Positions 1 to 5,197 of a stretch of DNA of 10,409 bases are shown here, one piece after another. Under the pieces are notes generated by a model. It saw only the letters and a program-made list of their open reading frames with translations, was not told the origin of the DNA and ran no database searches. A program made the translations under genes and the position numbers. The DNA is from an uncultured Eubacteriales bacterium (GTDB lineage Bacteria; Bacillota; Clostridia; Oscillospirales; Oscillospiraceae). The DNA is taken from positions 1 through 10,409 of the forward strand of contig URSX01000060.1 of NCBI GenBank assembly GCA_900550615.1, written 5' to 3'. Position 1 is the first letter of the stretch. The number at the start of each line of letters is the position of its first letter.

Positions 1-995
1 CTGGCACAGGCGCAGTGGCTGCCGCCGCTGAAGCCGCCGCCGCCAAATCCGCCGCCGCGGCCTCCACCGCCGAAGCCGCCGCCCCGATGGTTATTGCTGC
101 TCTGGGGCGGCCGGGGCCGGGTCTTGGTGCCCACGCTGCCGGGCCGGGGCTTGCCGCCGGGGCCCCGGGGATACCACAGGCCGTTGACGAAAACATACCG
201 GGTGCCGAAGCCGCCCACATAACGGCCTACGGAGGTGAGTATGGACACGATGAAGCATAGGACGGCGATCATAATGATGAAGCCGAAAATGGTGGCAATG
301 GCGCTGCTGGGGGAGCTGTCATCGTCATAATTATAATCGCGCATGTAGTCGCTGTCCGGGAGGTTATCGGCGCTGCGGTCTGAGTCCAGGTTCGTGGGCC
401 AATTGTTGTAGGTGACGGCCAGAGGCAGCTTCTGGCCATAGCTCATGTTGGTGGCCGTGAGGACATGGGCACCGTTTTCCGTGATGCCGCCCCTTGCCGA
501 ACCGGTGACCCCGGCGGGATCGTGCCAGGTGATGGTCATCTCATCGATGAGGATGCTGTCAAACCAGCCGGGGGTGTAGGAATAGGACACGGTGCTGCCA
601 TCCAGCCGGTACATGTACTCCTGCACCCAGGAGAAGGAGAAATCAAAGGGCTTGTTGGCCTTTTGATCCCGGGTGAAATCCACATAGACATACTTGCTGT
701 CATTCTGGAGATCGGCGATGTTGTCGGTGAGTGCGGTCAACTCCCGGATAGAGCCGTTGGGGATGCCGATCTTCACGCCGCCCTGCTGGCTATTGGCGGC
801 GGGAAGATCCTCCAGTGCCTCCCAGCGGAAGTCCAGACGGATGGCCAGGCTGCCGTCCTCCACATTGGGGGTGACATCCACCCGGTAGCTGAGAATATGG
901 TCATAGTCCTTGGCCCAGGCGGTTTGCACCGCAGCGGGGAACAGGACAGCCACCAGAAGCAGGCTCATCAGGAGGGATAAAAGCTTCTTTTTCAT
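1..995 (-). CDS. Secreted/membrane protein with Gly-rich, Cys-Ala-repeat C-terminal tail; putative radical SAM substrate (C-terminus cut by window edge)
   Basis: The frame is open from ATG 995-993 to the left edge, with 331 codons visible. Residues 1-29 form a signal peptide: basic MKKK, a Leu-rich core and a likely cleavage site after Ala-Trp-Ala. Residues 30 to about 230 form a soluble, probably beta-rich domain that I cannot assign to a family. An acidic stretch (DYNYDDD) comes next, then one membrane segment at about 233-254. The tail after it (about 256-331) is Arg/Pro- and then Gly/Phe-rich (GGGFGGGG repeats) and ends in view with SHCACA, Cys328 and Cys330. By the positive-inside rule the tail should be cytoplasmic. 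The start overlaps the stop of the upstream radical SAM gene (ATGA), so the two are translationally coupled. From memory, unchecked, clostridial proteins of this build end in repeated Cys-Ala followed by a GGGRAGC-like motif. Modification of this tail by the enzyme is inference. The reading frame itself is secure. Confidence 0.85.
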   Translation of the reverse strand, partial: MKKKLLSLLMSLLLVAVLFPAAVQTAWAKDYDHILSYRVDVTPNVEDGSLAIRLDFRWEALEDLPAANSQQGGVKIGIPNGSIRELTALTDNIADLQNDSKYVYVDFTRDQKANKPFDFSFSWVQEYMYRLDGSTVSYSYTPGWFDSILIDEMTITWHDPAGVTGSARGGITENGAHVLTATNMSYGQKLPLAVTYNNWPTNLDSDRSADNLPDSDYMRDYNYDDDSSPSSAIATIFGFIIMIAVLCFIVSILTSVGRYVGGFGTRYVFVNGLWYPRGPGGKPRPGSVGTKTRPRPPQSSNNHRGGGFGGGGRGGGFGGGGFSGGSHCACA

Positions 996-2383
996 TGGGC
1001 TGCCTCCTTTCGGTTGCCGGTTTGGAGCTGGCAGGTGTGCTCCATTTTGGCGCTCTCGGCGCGGATGGCGGCGCACTGAGGATTCGTCCAAATCTTTTCC
1101 CAGGGATCGGTGAGGACATTGCCCAGGGTCACGCCGCCCAGCCAGCTCTGGCAGGGCACCACAGTGCCGTCCGGGGTGACAGCCATGTTGCTCAGGCAGG
1201 CCCCACAGGAGGGAATCAGGTGCAGACCCAGGCCACGGAGCGTATTCTCCGGCAGCCAGCCGGGACTGGTGAAGTCCAGCTCCATACCAAGGCTGTTGGC
1301 GGTCTCCACAGCGGTGCGGAGGATATCCTCCAGCTCCGTTTCAGACAGCCGGGTAGACAGGCTCCCGTCCGTGGTAGCTGCGCCGGAGGGGATAAGCCCC
1401 GAACAGGTGGCGTACCGCACGCCCAAGGACGCGGCGAAGCGGAGGGTGTCGGAAAAGTCCCGGTTCAGGCTGCAAAGCGGGGTGTTGATGGACACGATGA
1501 GGCCGGCGTTTACGGCGTTTTTGATGCCGGCAACGGTATCGCCGAAGCCGTCAGCCCCCACCAGGGTGTTGTGTACGGCGGCCTTGTCGCTGTAGAGCGT
1601 CACCTGCACGCTGTCGAGGCTTGCCTCGTACAGCGCCTTGCACAGCTCCGGTGTCAGGCGGCGGCCATTGGTGTTCAGCCGGGTGACGAACCACTGGGCG
1701 GCATCCACCAGCTCTACCAGGTCGCTGCGCAAAGTGGGCTCTCCGCCGGTGAAGGTCACCTGGGGGATATTGGCCGACTGGAGACGCTGGAGGATCTCTT
1801 TCCACTGGGCGGTGTCCAGCTCCTTCACTTCGCCCATGGGCTGGCCGGCGGCGTAGCAGTGCAGGCACTTTTGGTTGCAGTGCCACAGGCCGTCCCGGGT
1901 CATGGCGCTGACCATCAGATCCATCCGGTGGGGGGCGGACATCTTATCCGCGTACTCGCCCAGAGATAGAGGGGCTACCTCCACCTCCGGCTCCTGGCCC
2001 CGGGCGATGGCCACCAGGGAGCGGAGAATGACCCCCATGTCCTGACGCAGCACCTCCGCCTTCACAAAGGGGTAGACCTTCTTTTTGACCCCCCGGACGG
2101 TCTGCTCCAGCATGGACTCCCAGTCGTCGGCGCTGATCTCCAGCCCGGCGTAGGGCTCCATGCAGTACATGAATTCGGACAGCAGCACCGCCCAGGAGAA
2201 GTTCAGCGGCACCAGCTGGGCACCGTTGAGCAGCAGCAGATACGGATCCTCCGGGGACTGGGAGTGGGGCGGGATCATGTGGATGCGCACCACACCGGGG
2301 CCGGTGGGGTCCAGAGTGATATGACGCACGCAGGATAGATGCTTGCGGCGATAGCTGTTTTCACGAAGCGACAAATGGCTCAT
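992..2383 (-). CDS. Radical SAM enzyme with SPASM-like C-terminal domain
   Basis: 463 residues. The radical SAM core starts near residue 155. Cys169, Cys173 and Cys176 form the CxxxCxxC motif that binds the SAM-cleaving 4Fe-4S cluster, in the context WHCNQKCLHCY. TGGEPTL (212-218) is the conserved GGEP SAM-contacting motif. The C-terminal region carries CGAC (393-396), TPDGTVVPC (ending Cys411), LGNV and Cys451. This is the layout of a SPASM/twitch auxiliary-cluster domain, with fewer cysteines than a full SPASM. The first ~155 residues form an extra N-terminal domain I do not recognise; it could be a peptide-recognition domain. Start: ATG 2383-2381 is preceded by GAGGAGG at 6-nt spacing. An in-frame TTG 39 nt further upstream lies inside the promoter and is excluded. 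Such enzymes typically modify Cys-containing peptides, for example by thioether formation. The ATGA overlap with the Cys-tail protein points to that protein as the substrate, which is inferred. Confidence 0.92.
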   Translation of the reverse strand: MSHLSLRENSYRRKHLSCVRHITLDPTGPGVVRIHMIPPHSQSPEDPYLLLLNGAQLVPLNFSWAVLLSEFMYCMEPYAGLEISADDWESMLEQTVRGVKKKVYPFVKAEVLRQDMGVILRSLVAIARGQEPEVEVAPLSLGEYADKMSAPHRMDLMVSAMTRDGLWHCNQKCLHCYAAGQPMGEVKELDTAQWKEILQRLQSANIPQVTFTGGEPTLRSDLVELVDAAQWFVTRLNTNGRRLTPELCKALYEASLDSVQVTLYSDKAAVHNTLVGADGFGDTVAGIKNAVNAGLIVSINTPLCSLNRDFSDTLRFAASLGVRYATCSGLIPSGAATTDGSLSTRLSETELEDILRTAVETANSLGMELDFTSPGWLPENTLRGLGLHLIPSCGACLSNMAVTPDGTVVPCQSWLGGVTLGNVLTDPWEKIWTNPQCAAIRAESAKMEHTCQLQTGNRKEAAQ

Positions 2384-2412
2384 GGAAAACCTCCTCTCGA
2401 TTGCTTGCCTCC

Positions 2413-2441
2413 AGTATAGCAATCCCGGGGCAAAATGGCAA
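2413..2441 (-). promoter_or_regulatory. Sigma-70/SigA promoter of the radical SAM operon
   Basis: Reading the minus strand, TTGCCA (2441-2436) and TATACT (2418-2413) are separated by exactly 17 nt. Transcription should start near 2406, giving a leader of about 23 nt that carries GAGGAGG before the ATG at 2383. The promoter position rules out the in-frame TTG at 2422 as a start codon. The -35 box directly abuts the T-tract of the terminator at 2442-2476. Confidence 0.8.
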
Positions 2442-2476
2442 GAAAAAAAGGAGCCGTCCCCTTTGGCAGGGACGGC
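2442..2476 (-). terminator. Intrinsic terminator just upstream of the radical SAM promoter
   Basis: GCCGTCCC (2453-2460) pairs perfectly with GGGACGGC (2469-2476) around an 8-nt loop. On the minus strand the stem is followed by TCC and then a run of seven T (2449-2443), so it acts on minus-strand transcripts. On the plus strand there is no T-tract. No minus-strand protein gene lies between here and the plus-strand hpf gene, so it must end a short non-coding transcript, serve as an attenuator for the radical SAM operon, or insulate the region. Confidence 0.75.
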
Positions 2477-2506
2477 CCAAGCGGGTGGGATATTGGAAAG
2501 CTTCCG
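2442..2506 (-). ncRNA. Candidate ~65-nt small RNA or attenuated leader
   Basis: The segment lies between a minus-strand promoter (2541-2513, predicted start near 2506) and an intrinsic terminator (2476-2442), and holds no credible open reading frame. The RNA would be a ~30-nt single-stranded 5' part plus the terminator hairpin. It matches no RNA family I know. If the terminator is read through, the transcript continues into the radical SAM gene, so it could equally be a regulated leader of that operon. The evidence is the promoter-terminator pairing only. Confidence 0.35.
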
Positions 2507-2512
2507 TCTATT

Positions 2513-2541
2513 ATAATAATCCGCCGCCGGGACTTTGTAAA
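2513..2541 (-). promoter_or_regulatory. Second minus-strand promoter upstream of the terminator
   Basis: TTTACA (2541-2536) and TATTAT (2518-2513) on the minus strand are separated by 17 nt, with one mismatch each to the SigA consensus. An overlapping perfect TATAAT (2515-2510) would have a 20-nt spacer and is less likely. The predicted start is near 2506, about 30 nt before the terminator stem. The local AT-rich patch could give chance -10 matches, so confidence is moderate. Confidence 0.5.
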
Positions 2542-2548
2542 GAGGAGG

Positions 2549-2580
2549 TTTTGGCGAAAGGAGGGGGCTTTTGCCGAAAA
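2549..2580. other. Stem-loop of unknown role between the divergent transcription units
   Basis: GGCGAAAG (2553-2560) pairs with CTTTTGCC (2568-2575), 8 bp including one G-T wobble, around a G-rich 7-nt loop. The stem can be extended by TTTT/AAAA flanks across one bulged G. It lies upstream of both the hpf promoter and the minus-strand promoter at 2513-2541, so it is probably outside both transcripts. It is not followed by a T-tract on either strand, so it is not a typical terminator. The purine-rich sequence on either side (2541-2600) holds nothing else I recognise. Confidence 0.3.
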
Positions 2581-2641
2581 GGATCGAAGGGGAAGAAAAG
2601 ATTACGGATTTATGAACTTTTCACAAAAACAAACTTTTGAC

Positions 2642-2670
2642 TTTTCAAATTCGCGGCAATATGCTATAAT
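2642..2670 (+). promoter_or_regulatory. hpf promoter (extended -10)
   Basis: A perfect TATAAT (2665-2670) is preceded by TGC, the extended -10 motif. TTTTCA (2642-2647) lies 17 nt upstream as a weaker -35. TTGACT at 2637-2642 is closer to consensus, but its 22-nt spacer is too long. The predicted start near 2677 leaves a leader of about 67 nt. Confidence 0.7.
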
Positions 2671-2743
2671 GCATCCAAGGATGAGGGGAAAGTCCTCCCT
2701 GACCCTTTTTGGGTACAGACACAAGCGAAAGGAGCCAAAAACT

Positions 2744-3280
2744 ATGAAGTTCACATTTACCTGCAAGAAAGTGCCCCTGAACGATTCCGTGAAAGAATAC
2801 GCCGAGAAGAAGATCAGCAAGCTGGATCGATATTTCCCGGAGGAAGCCGAGGCATTTGTGATCTTCGCCGTGGAGAAGAAGAACCGCTGTGTGGTGGAGC
2901 TGACCATTCGCAGCCAGAACGGCACCCTGTTCCGGGCCCAGGAGGAGGATCGGGACGGCGATATGCGCGGCGCCATTGACGAGGCCGTGAATTTCATCGA
3001 CCGCCGCATCCGCAAGAACAAGACCCGCCTTGCCAAAAACCTGCGGGCGGAGGCTCTGGTGCCGGAGGTGCCGGCTGAGTTCGACGTGGTGGAGGAACCG
3101 ACGTATGACCTGGTGCGCACCAAGCGCTTCACCGTGAAGCCCATGGGTGTGGAGGAGGCGATCCTGCAGATGAATCTACTGGATCACAGCTTCTATGTGT
3201 TCCGCAATGTGGAGACGGAGACCGTCAGCGTGGTGTATCGCCGCAACAACGGCGGCTACGGCCTCATTGAGACGGAGTGA
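2744..3280 (+). CDS. hpf: Ribosome hibernation promoting factor, long form
   Basis: 178 residues, the usual size of long HPF. Residues 1 to about 97 form the S30AE/HPF domain that binds the decoding region of idle 30S subunits (start MKFTFTCKKVPLNDSVKEYA, basic helix RRIRKNKTRLAK). After an acidic linker, residues about 123-178 form the C-terminal dimerisation domain: VRTKRF, KPMGVEEAILQMNLLDHSF, VVYRRNNGGYGLIE. That domain pairs two 70S ribosomes into 100S dimers. ATG 2744 is chosen because the conserved N-terminus begins there and AAAGGAG (2728-2734) precedes it. The open frame extends ~100 codons further upstream, but through the promoter. The gene is monocistronic, with its own promoter and terminator. 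hpf is typically induced in stationary phase or stress; no specific operator is visible here. Confidence 0.97.
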   Translation: MKFTFTCKKVPLNDSVKEYAEKKISKLDRYFPEEAEAFVIFAVEKKNRCVVELTIRSQNGTLFRAQEEDRDGDMRGAIDEAVNFIDRRIRKNKTRLAKNLRAEALVPEVPAEFDVVEEPTYDLVRTKRFTVKPMGVEEAILQMNLLDHSFYVFRNVETETVSVVYRRNNGGYGLIETE

Positions 3281-3295
3281 CAATCAAAATATTCC

Positions 3296-3323
3296 AAGAC
3301 CGGGGCATATGCCCCGGTCTTTT
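3296..3323 (+). terminator. hpf terminator
   Basis: An 11-bp perfect GC-rich stem (3296-3306 with 3311-3321) closes an ATAT loop and runs into TTTT, 16 nt after the hpf stop codon. The inverted repeat starts with AA and ends with TT, so it could also work weakly in the other direction. Confidence 0.9.
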
Positions 3324-3356
3324 GCGCCCCAAAACGCACCGCATTTTCTACAATGT

Positions 3357-3407
3357 GTCATTGCGAACCGGTGACCGATGTCACCGGTGTGGCAATCCGC
3401 ATCCCCT
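3357..3407. repeat. REP-like palindromic intergenic repeat
   Basis: ACCGGTGAC (3367-3375) and GTCACCGGT (3380-3388) form a perfect 9-bp stem around CGAT. Outer arms ATTGC (3360-3364) and GCAAT (3392-3396) extend the pairing across a small asymmetric internal loop. The flanks GTCATTGCGA and GTGGCAATCCG with a trailing ATCCCC match, from memory, a dispersed intergenic element common in Oscillospiraceae-type genomes, where the arms are fixed and the inner stem varies. Only one copy lies in this window, so repetitiveness rests on recall. It sits between the hpf terminator and the alcohol dehydrogenase promoter. Confidence 0.6.
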
Positions 3408-3467
3408 GCCCCCCAAAAGGCTTTTCACTTTTCACTATTAGCTCAAATTGTCCCTCCCCATTTCATC

Positions 3468-3496
3468 TTGCAATCCCATCCTAAATGCCGCATAAT
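3468..3496 (+). promoter_or_regulatory. Promoter of the alcohol dehydrogenase gene
   Basis: TTGCAA (3468-3473) and CATAAT (3491-3496) are separated by 17 nt. The predicted start near 3503 falls right at the ribosome binding site GGAAAGG (3504-3510), so the leader would be only about 20 nt. No operator is apparent. Match quality is moderate. Confidence 0.5.
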
Positions 3497-3521
3497 AGAC
3501 CACGGAAAGGATGTGAGCGCT

Positions 3522-4718
3522 ATGCTGCTTAAAAGGATATATTGCCGAGTTTTTCAGGCCTGCTTTGCCCTGGGGGCCCGGGTGCTGCCATGGCGAAGGC
3601 CGACGTGCATCGCCGGGGCCGGGAGCCTGCAAAGGCTGCCGGAGCTGCTGAAGAGCGCCGGGTGCCACAAGCCTATGATCGTGGCCAGCCGCCGTCAGTG
3701 CGCGGCACCGGATTTTATGGCCATGGCGGAAAAGCTCCCTGCCTGGAGTGGGTTTCATTCCGTGACGGCCAACCCGAGAATCGAGACGGTGGAGCAGATC
3801 GCAGCCCGGTTCCGGGCGGAGGGATGCGACAGTATGGTGGCCATCGGCGGCGGCAGCCCTATGGATGCAGCCAAGGCGGCGGCAGCAAGGCTTGCCCGGC
3901 CAAGCCGATCTGTGGCCCAGCTGAAGGGCCTGCTGAAGGTTCATAAAAAGATCGTCCCCTTTGCGGCGGTGCCCACCACCGCCGGGACCGGGTCGGAGAC
4001 CACCATCGCCGCCGTGGTGACGGACGAAAATCACCACAAATACGCCGTGAATGATCTCTGCCTCATTCCCCGATGGGCCATTCTGGATCCGGCGCTGACG
4101 GTGTCCCTACCGGCTCAGGTGACGGCGGAGACGGGGCTGGATGCCCTGACCCACGCCGTGGAGGCCTATACCAACGTGCTGTATAACACCCGACAGACCC
4201 GGGAGCTGGCCCGGCAGGCAGTGGCGGCTATTTTTGAGTATTTGCCCAGGGCCTGCGCCGATGGGACTGACCTCCGGGCCCGGCAGGAGATGTTGACCGC
4301 TTCTTACCGGGCGGGCTTCGCCTTTACCCGGGCCAGCGTGGGCAACGTACACGCCCTGGCCCACACCCTGGGCGGCCTGTACAACGTGCCCCATGGCCGG
4401 GCCAACGCCGTGCTGCTGCCGGTGATGCTGGAGGAGTATGGCCCTGCCGTCTATAAGCGTTTAGCAGAGCTGGCGGATGTGGTGGGGCTGTGTCCCAACG
4501 GCGACCGGGCGGAGAAGGCCCGGGCCTTCATCGGTGCCATTTATGATATGAACCGCACCTTGGGCATCCCCACGGGCTTTGACTGCATCCGCCCGGAGGA
4601 TCTGCCGCAGATGGCCGCCTGGGCCGAGGTGGAGGCCAACCCGGTGTACCCGGTGCCGGTGGTTTTCGGAGAAGAGGATTTTATCCGGGTGGCACGGCGG
4701 GTGATGCAGGTGCATTGA
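3522..4718 (+). CDS. Iron-containing (group III) alcohol dehydrogenase
   Basis: 398 residues, normal for the family of NAD(P)-dependent metal alcohol dehydrogenases that reduce aldehydes or oxidise alcohols in fermentation. GGGSPMDAAK (from residue 109) is the nucleotide-binding motif and TTAGTGSE (152-159) the second conserved dinucleotide contact. The metal ligands match E. coli FucO: Asp207 and His211 (GLDALTHAVEAY), and His277 and His291 (VHALAHTLGGLYNVPHG), with His281 at the catalytic-histidine position. The N-terminal ~25 residues (LKRIYCRVFQACF...) are a hydrophobic/basic lead typical of a clostridial subgroup. ATG 3522 follows GGAAAGG by 11 nt, a long spacing. GTG 3513 lies too close to that site. 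Further in-frame upstream sequence would translate the REP-like repeat. The substrate cannot be told from sequence. The stop codon lies inside the -35 box of the next gene. Confidence 0.93.
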   Translation: MLLKRIYCRVFQACFALGARVLPWRRPTCIAGAGSLQRLPELLKSAGCHKPMIVASRRQCAAPDFMAMAEKLPAWSGFHSVTANPRIETVEQIAARFRAEGCDSMVAIGGGSPMDAAKAAAARLARPSRSVAQLKGLLKVHKKIVPFAAVPTTAGTGSETTIAAVVTDENHHKYAVNDLCLIPRWAILDPALTVSLPAQVTAETGLDALTHAVEAYTNVLYNTRQTRELARQAVAAIFEYLPRACADGTDLRARQEMLTASYRAGFAFTRASVGNVHALAHTLGGLYNVPHGRANAVLLPVMLEEYGPAVYKRLAELADVVGLCPNGDRAEKARAFIGAIYDMNRTLGIPTGFDCIRPEDLPQMAAWAEVEANPVYPVPVVFGEEDFIRVARRVMQVH

Positions 4719-4743
4719 CAGGGACGGGGCGCTTTGGTACAAT
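4715..4743 (+). promoter_or_regulatory. csoR promoter
   Basis: TTGACA (4715-4720, perfect) and TACAAT (4738-4743) are separated by 17 nt, making this the strongest promoter in the window. The TGA stop codon of the alcohol dehydrogenase (4716-4718) is embedded in the -35 hexamer. The predicted start is near 4750, at the beginning of the inverted repeat proposed as the CsoR operator. Confidence 0.85.
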
Positions 4744-4746
4744 CGG

Positions 4747-4766
4747 ATATACCCCGTATGGTATGG
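4747..4766 (+). promoter_or_regulatory. Probable CsoR operator
   Basis: ATACC (4749-4753) and GGTAT (4760-4764) form an inverted repeat around CCGTAT, within ATATACCCCGTATGGTATGG. This resembles the TACCC...GGGTA-type G/C-rich operators of copper-responsive CsoR repressors. It lies at the predicted transcription start and directly before the ribosome binding site of the csoR-type gene, as expected for autorepression relieved by Cu(I). Binding is inferred. Confidence 0.65.
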
Positions 4767-4776
4767 AGGGGTGGCT

Positions 4777-5052
4777 ATGAGACAATGTATGGACGCGGAA
4801 AATCTGCACCGGCGGCTGAAGAAGATCATCGGTCAGGTGCAAGCTATTGACCGCGTGATCGACCAGGATGTGCCCTGCGAGGATGTGCTCTCGCAGATCA
4901 ACGCCGCCAAATCCGCCCTGAACGGCTGCGGCAAGGTGGTGCTGGAGGGGCACATCAAGCGCTGCGTCAAGGACGGCATTGAGCACGGCAACGCCGACAA
5001 GACCATCGAGAGCTTCACGAAGGCCGTGGAGCGGTTCGCGAATATGCAGTAA
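4777..5052 (+). CDS. csoR: CsoR-family copper-sensing transcriptional repressor
   Basis: 91 residues, all-helical CsoR/RcnR family (DUF156). Cys34 (DVPCEDVLSQI), His59 and Cys63 (LEGHIKRC) have exactly the Cys-x24-His-x3-Cys spacing of the Cu(I) site in Mycobacterium CsoR. The histidine argues against the persulfide sensor CstR, and the Cys/His set against the nickel sensor RcnR. Two further cysteines (Cys4, Cys51) are not part of the usual site. CsoR binds DNA as a tetramer in the apo form and releases it on Cu(I) binding. ATG 4777 is chosen because GGAGGGG (4765-4771) is spaced correctly for it; GTG 4771 overlaps that site. The gene is monocistronic between a strong promoter and a terminator. 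No copper ATPase or chaperone gene is next to it, so regulated exporter genes must lie elsewhere. The metal assignment is from family motifs. Confidence 0.9.
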   Translation: MRQCMDAENLHRRLKKIIGQVQAIDRVIDQDVPCEDVLSQINAAKSALNGCGKVVLEGHIKRCVKDGIEHGNADKTIESFTKAVERFANMQ

Positions 5053-5059
5053 TACGGCA

Positions 5060-5091
5060 AAGGGCCGCCCCTCTTGGGGCGGCCCTTTTTT
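5060..5091 (+). terminator. csoR terminator, possibly bidirectional
   Basis: A 12-bp perfect stem (5060-5071 with 5076-5087) has a TCTT loop and continues into a run of six T on the plus strand (5086-5091), seven bases after the csoR stop. It is also the first hairpin met by the minus-strand transcript leaving dfrA. There it is followed only by TTTGCC, so termination in that direction would be weaker, but no other minus-strand terminator is visible. Confidence 0.92.
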
Positions 5092-5092
5092 C

Positions 5093-5182
5093 TTATGCGT
5101 TATACGGGTTTTGTCGCCGGACAGGACGGCACCGATCCAGCATTACGAAAAGTACTGTGTAAAGCACCGCTGCCAGGGCCAA
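5093..5182 (-). CDS. Possible 29-residue membrane peptide downstream of dfrA
   Basis: After the dfrA stop the same frame is open for 34 codons and ends with TAA (5095-5093), just before the shared hairpin. The translation reads like protein: a hydrophobic stretch LALAAVLYTVLFVML followed by a basic tail DRCRPVRRQNPYNA, the pattern of a single-span membrane peptide with its C-terminus inside. The weak point is the start. There is no ATG before the hydrophobic core; TTG 5182 (after GGCGGG, too close) or GTG 5167 would be needed. Alternatives are a remnant of a lost gene, readthrough of the dfrA stop, or chance. Function unknown. Confidence 0.3.
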   Translation of the reverse strand: MALAAVLYTVLFVMLDRCRPVRRQNPYNA

Positions 5183-5197
5183 TTTCCCGCCGATTTT

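Noticed and set aside
15..260. Ala-rich plus-strand open frame at the left edge
   Set aside because: It is the antisense of the Gly-repeat tail (GGC codons read as GCC), not a gene.
995..1969. 324-residue plus-strand open frame opposite the radical SAM gene
   Set aside because: Ala/Gly/His/Val-rich shadow of the GC-rich coding strand, with no domain and no ribosome site. The opposite strand carries the CxxxCxxC and GGEP motifs.
2381..2422. Upstream TTG start for the radical SAM gene
   Set aside because: The TTG lies between the -35 and -10 boxes of the operon promoter, before the predicted transcription start; ATG 2383 has a strong ribosome binding site.
2637..2670. TTGACT ... TATAAT as the hpf promoter
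   Set aside because: The 22-nt spacer is too long for SigA; TTTTCA at 17 nt with an extended -10 is preferred.
3378..3521. 48-residue N-terminal extension of the alcohol dehydrogenase
   Set aside because: It would translate the REP-like hairpin and the promoter region and has no family similarity.
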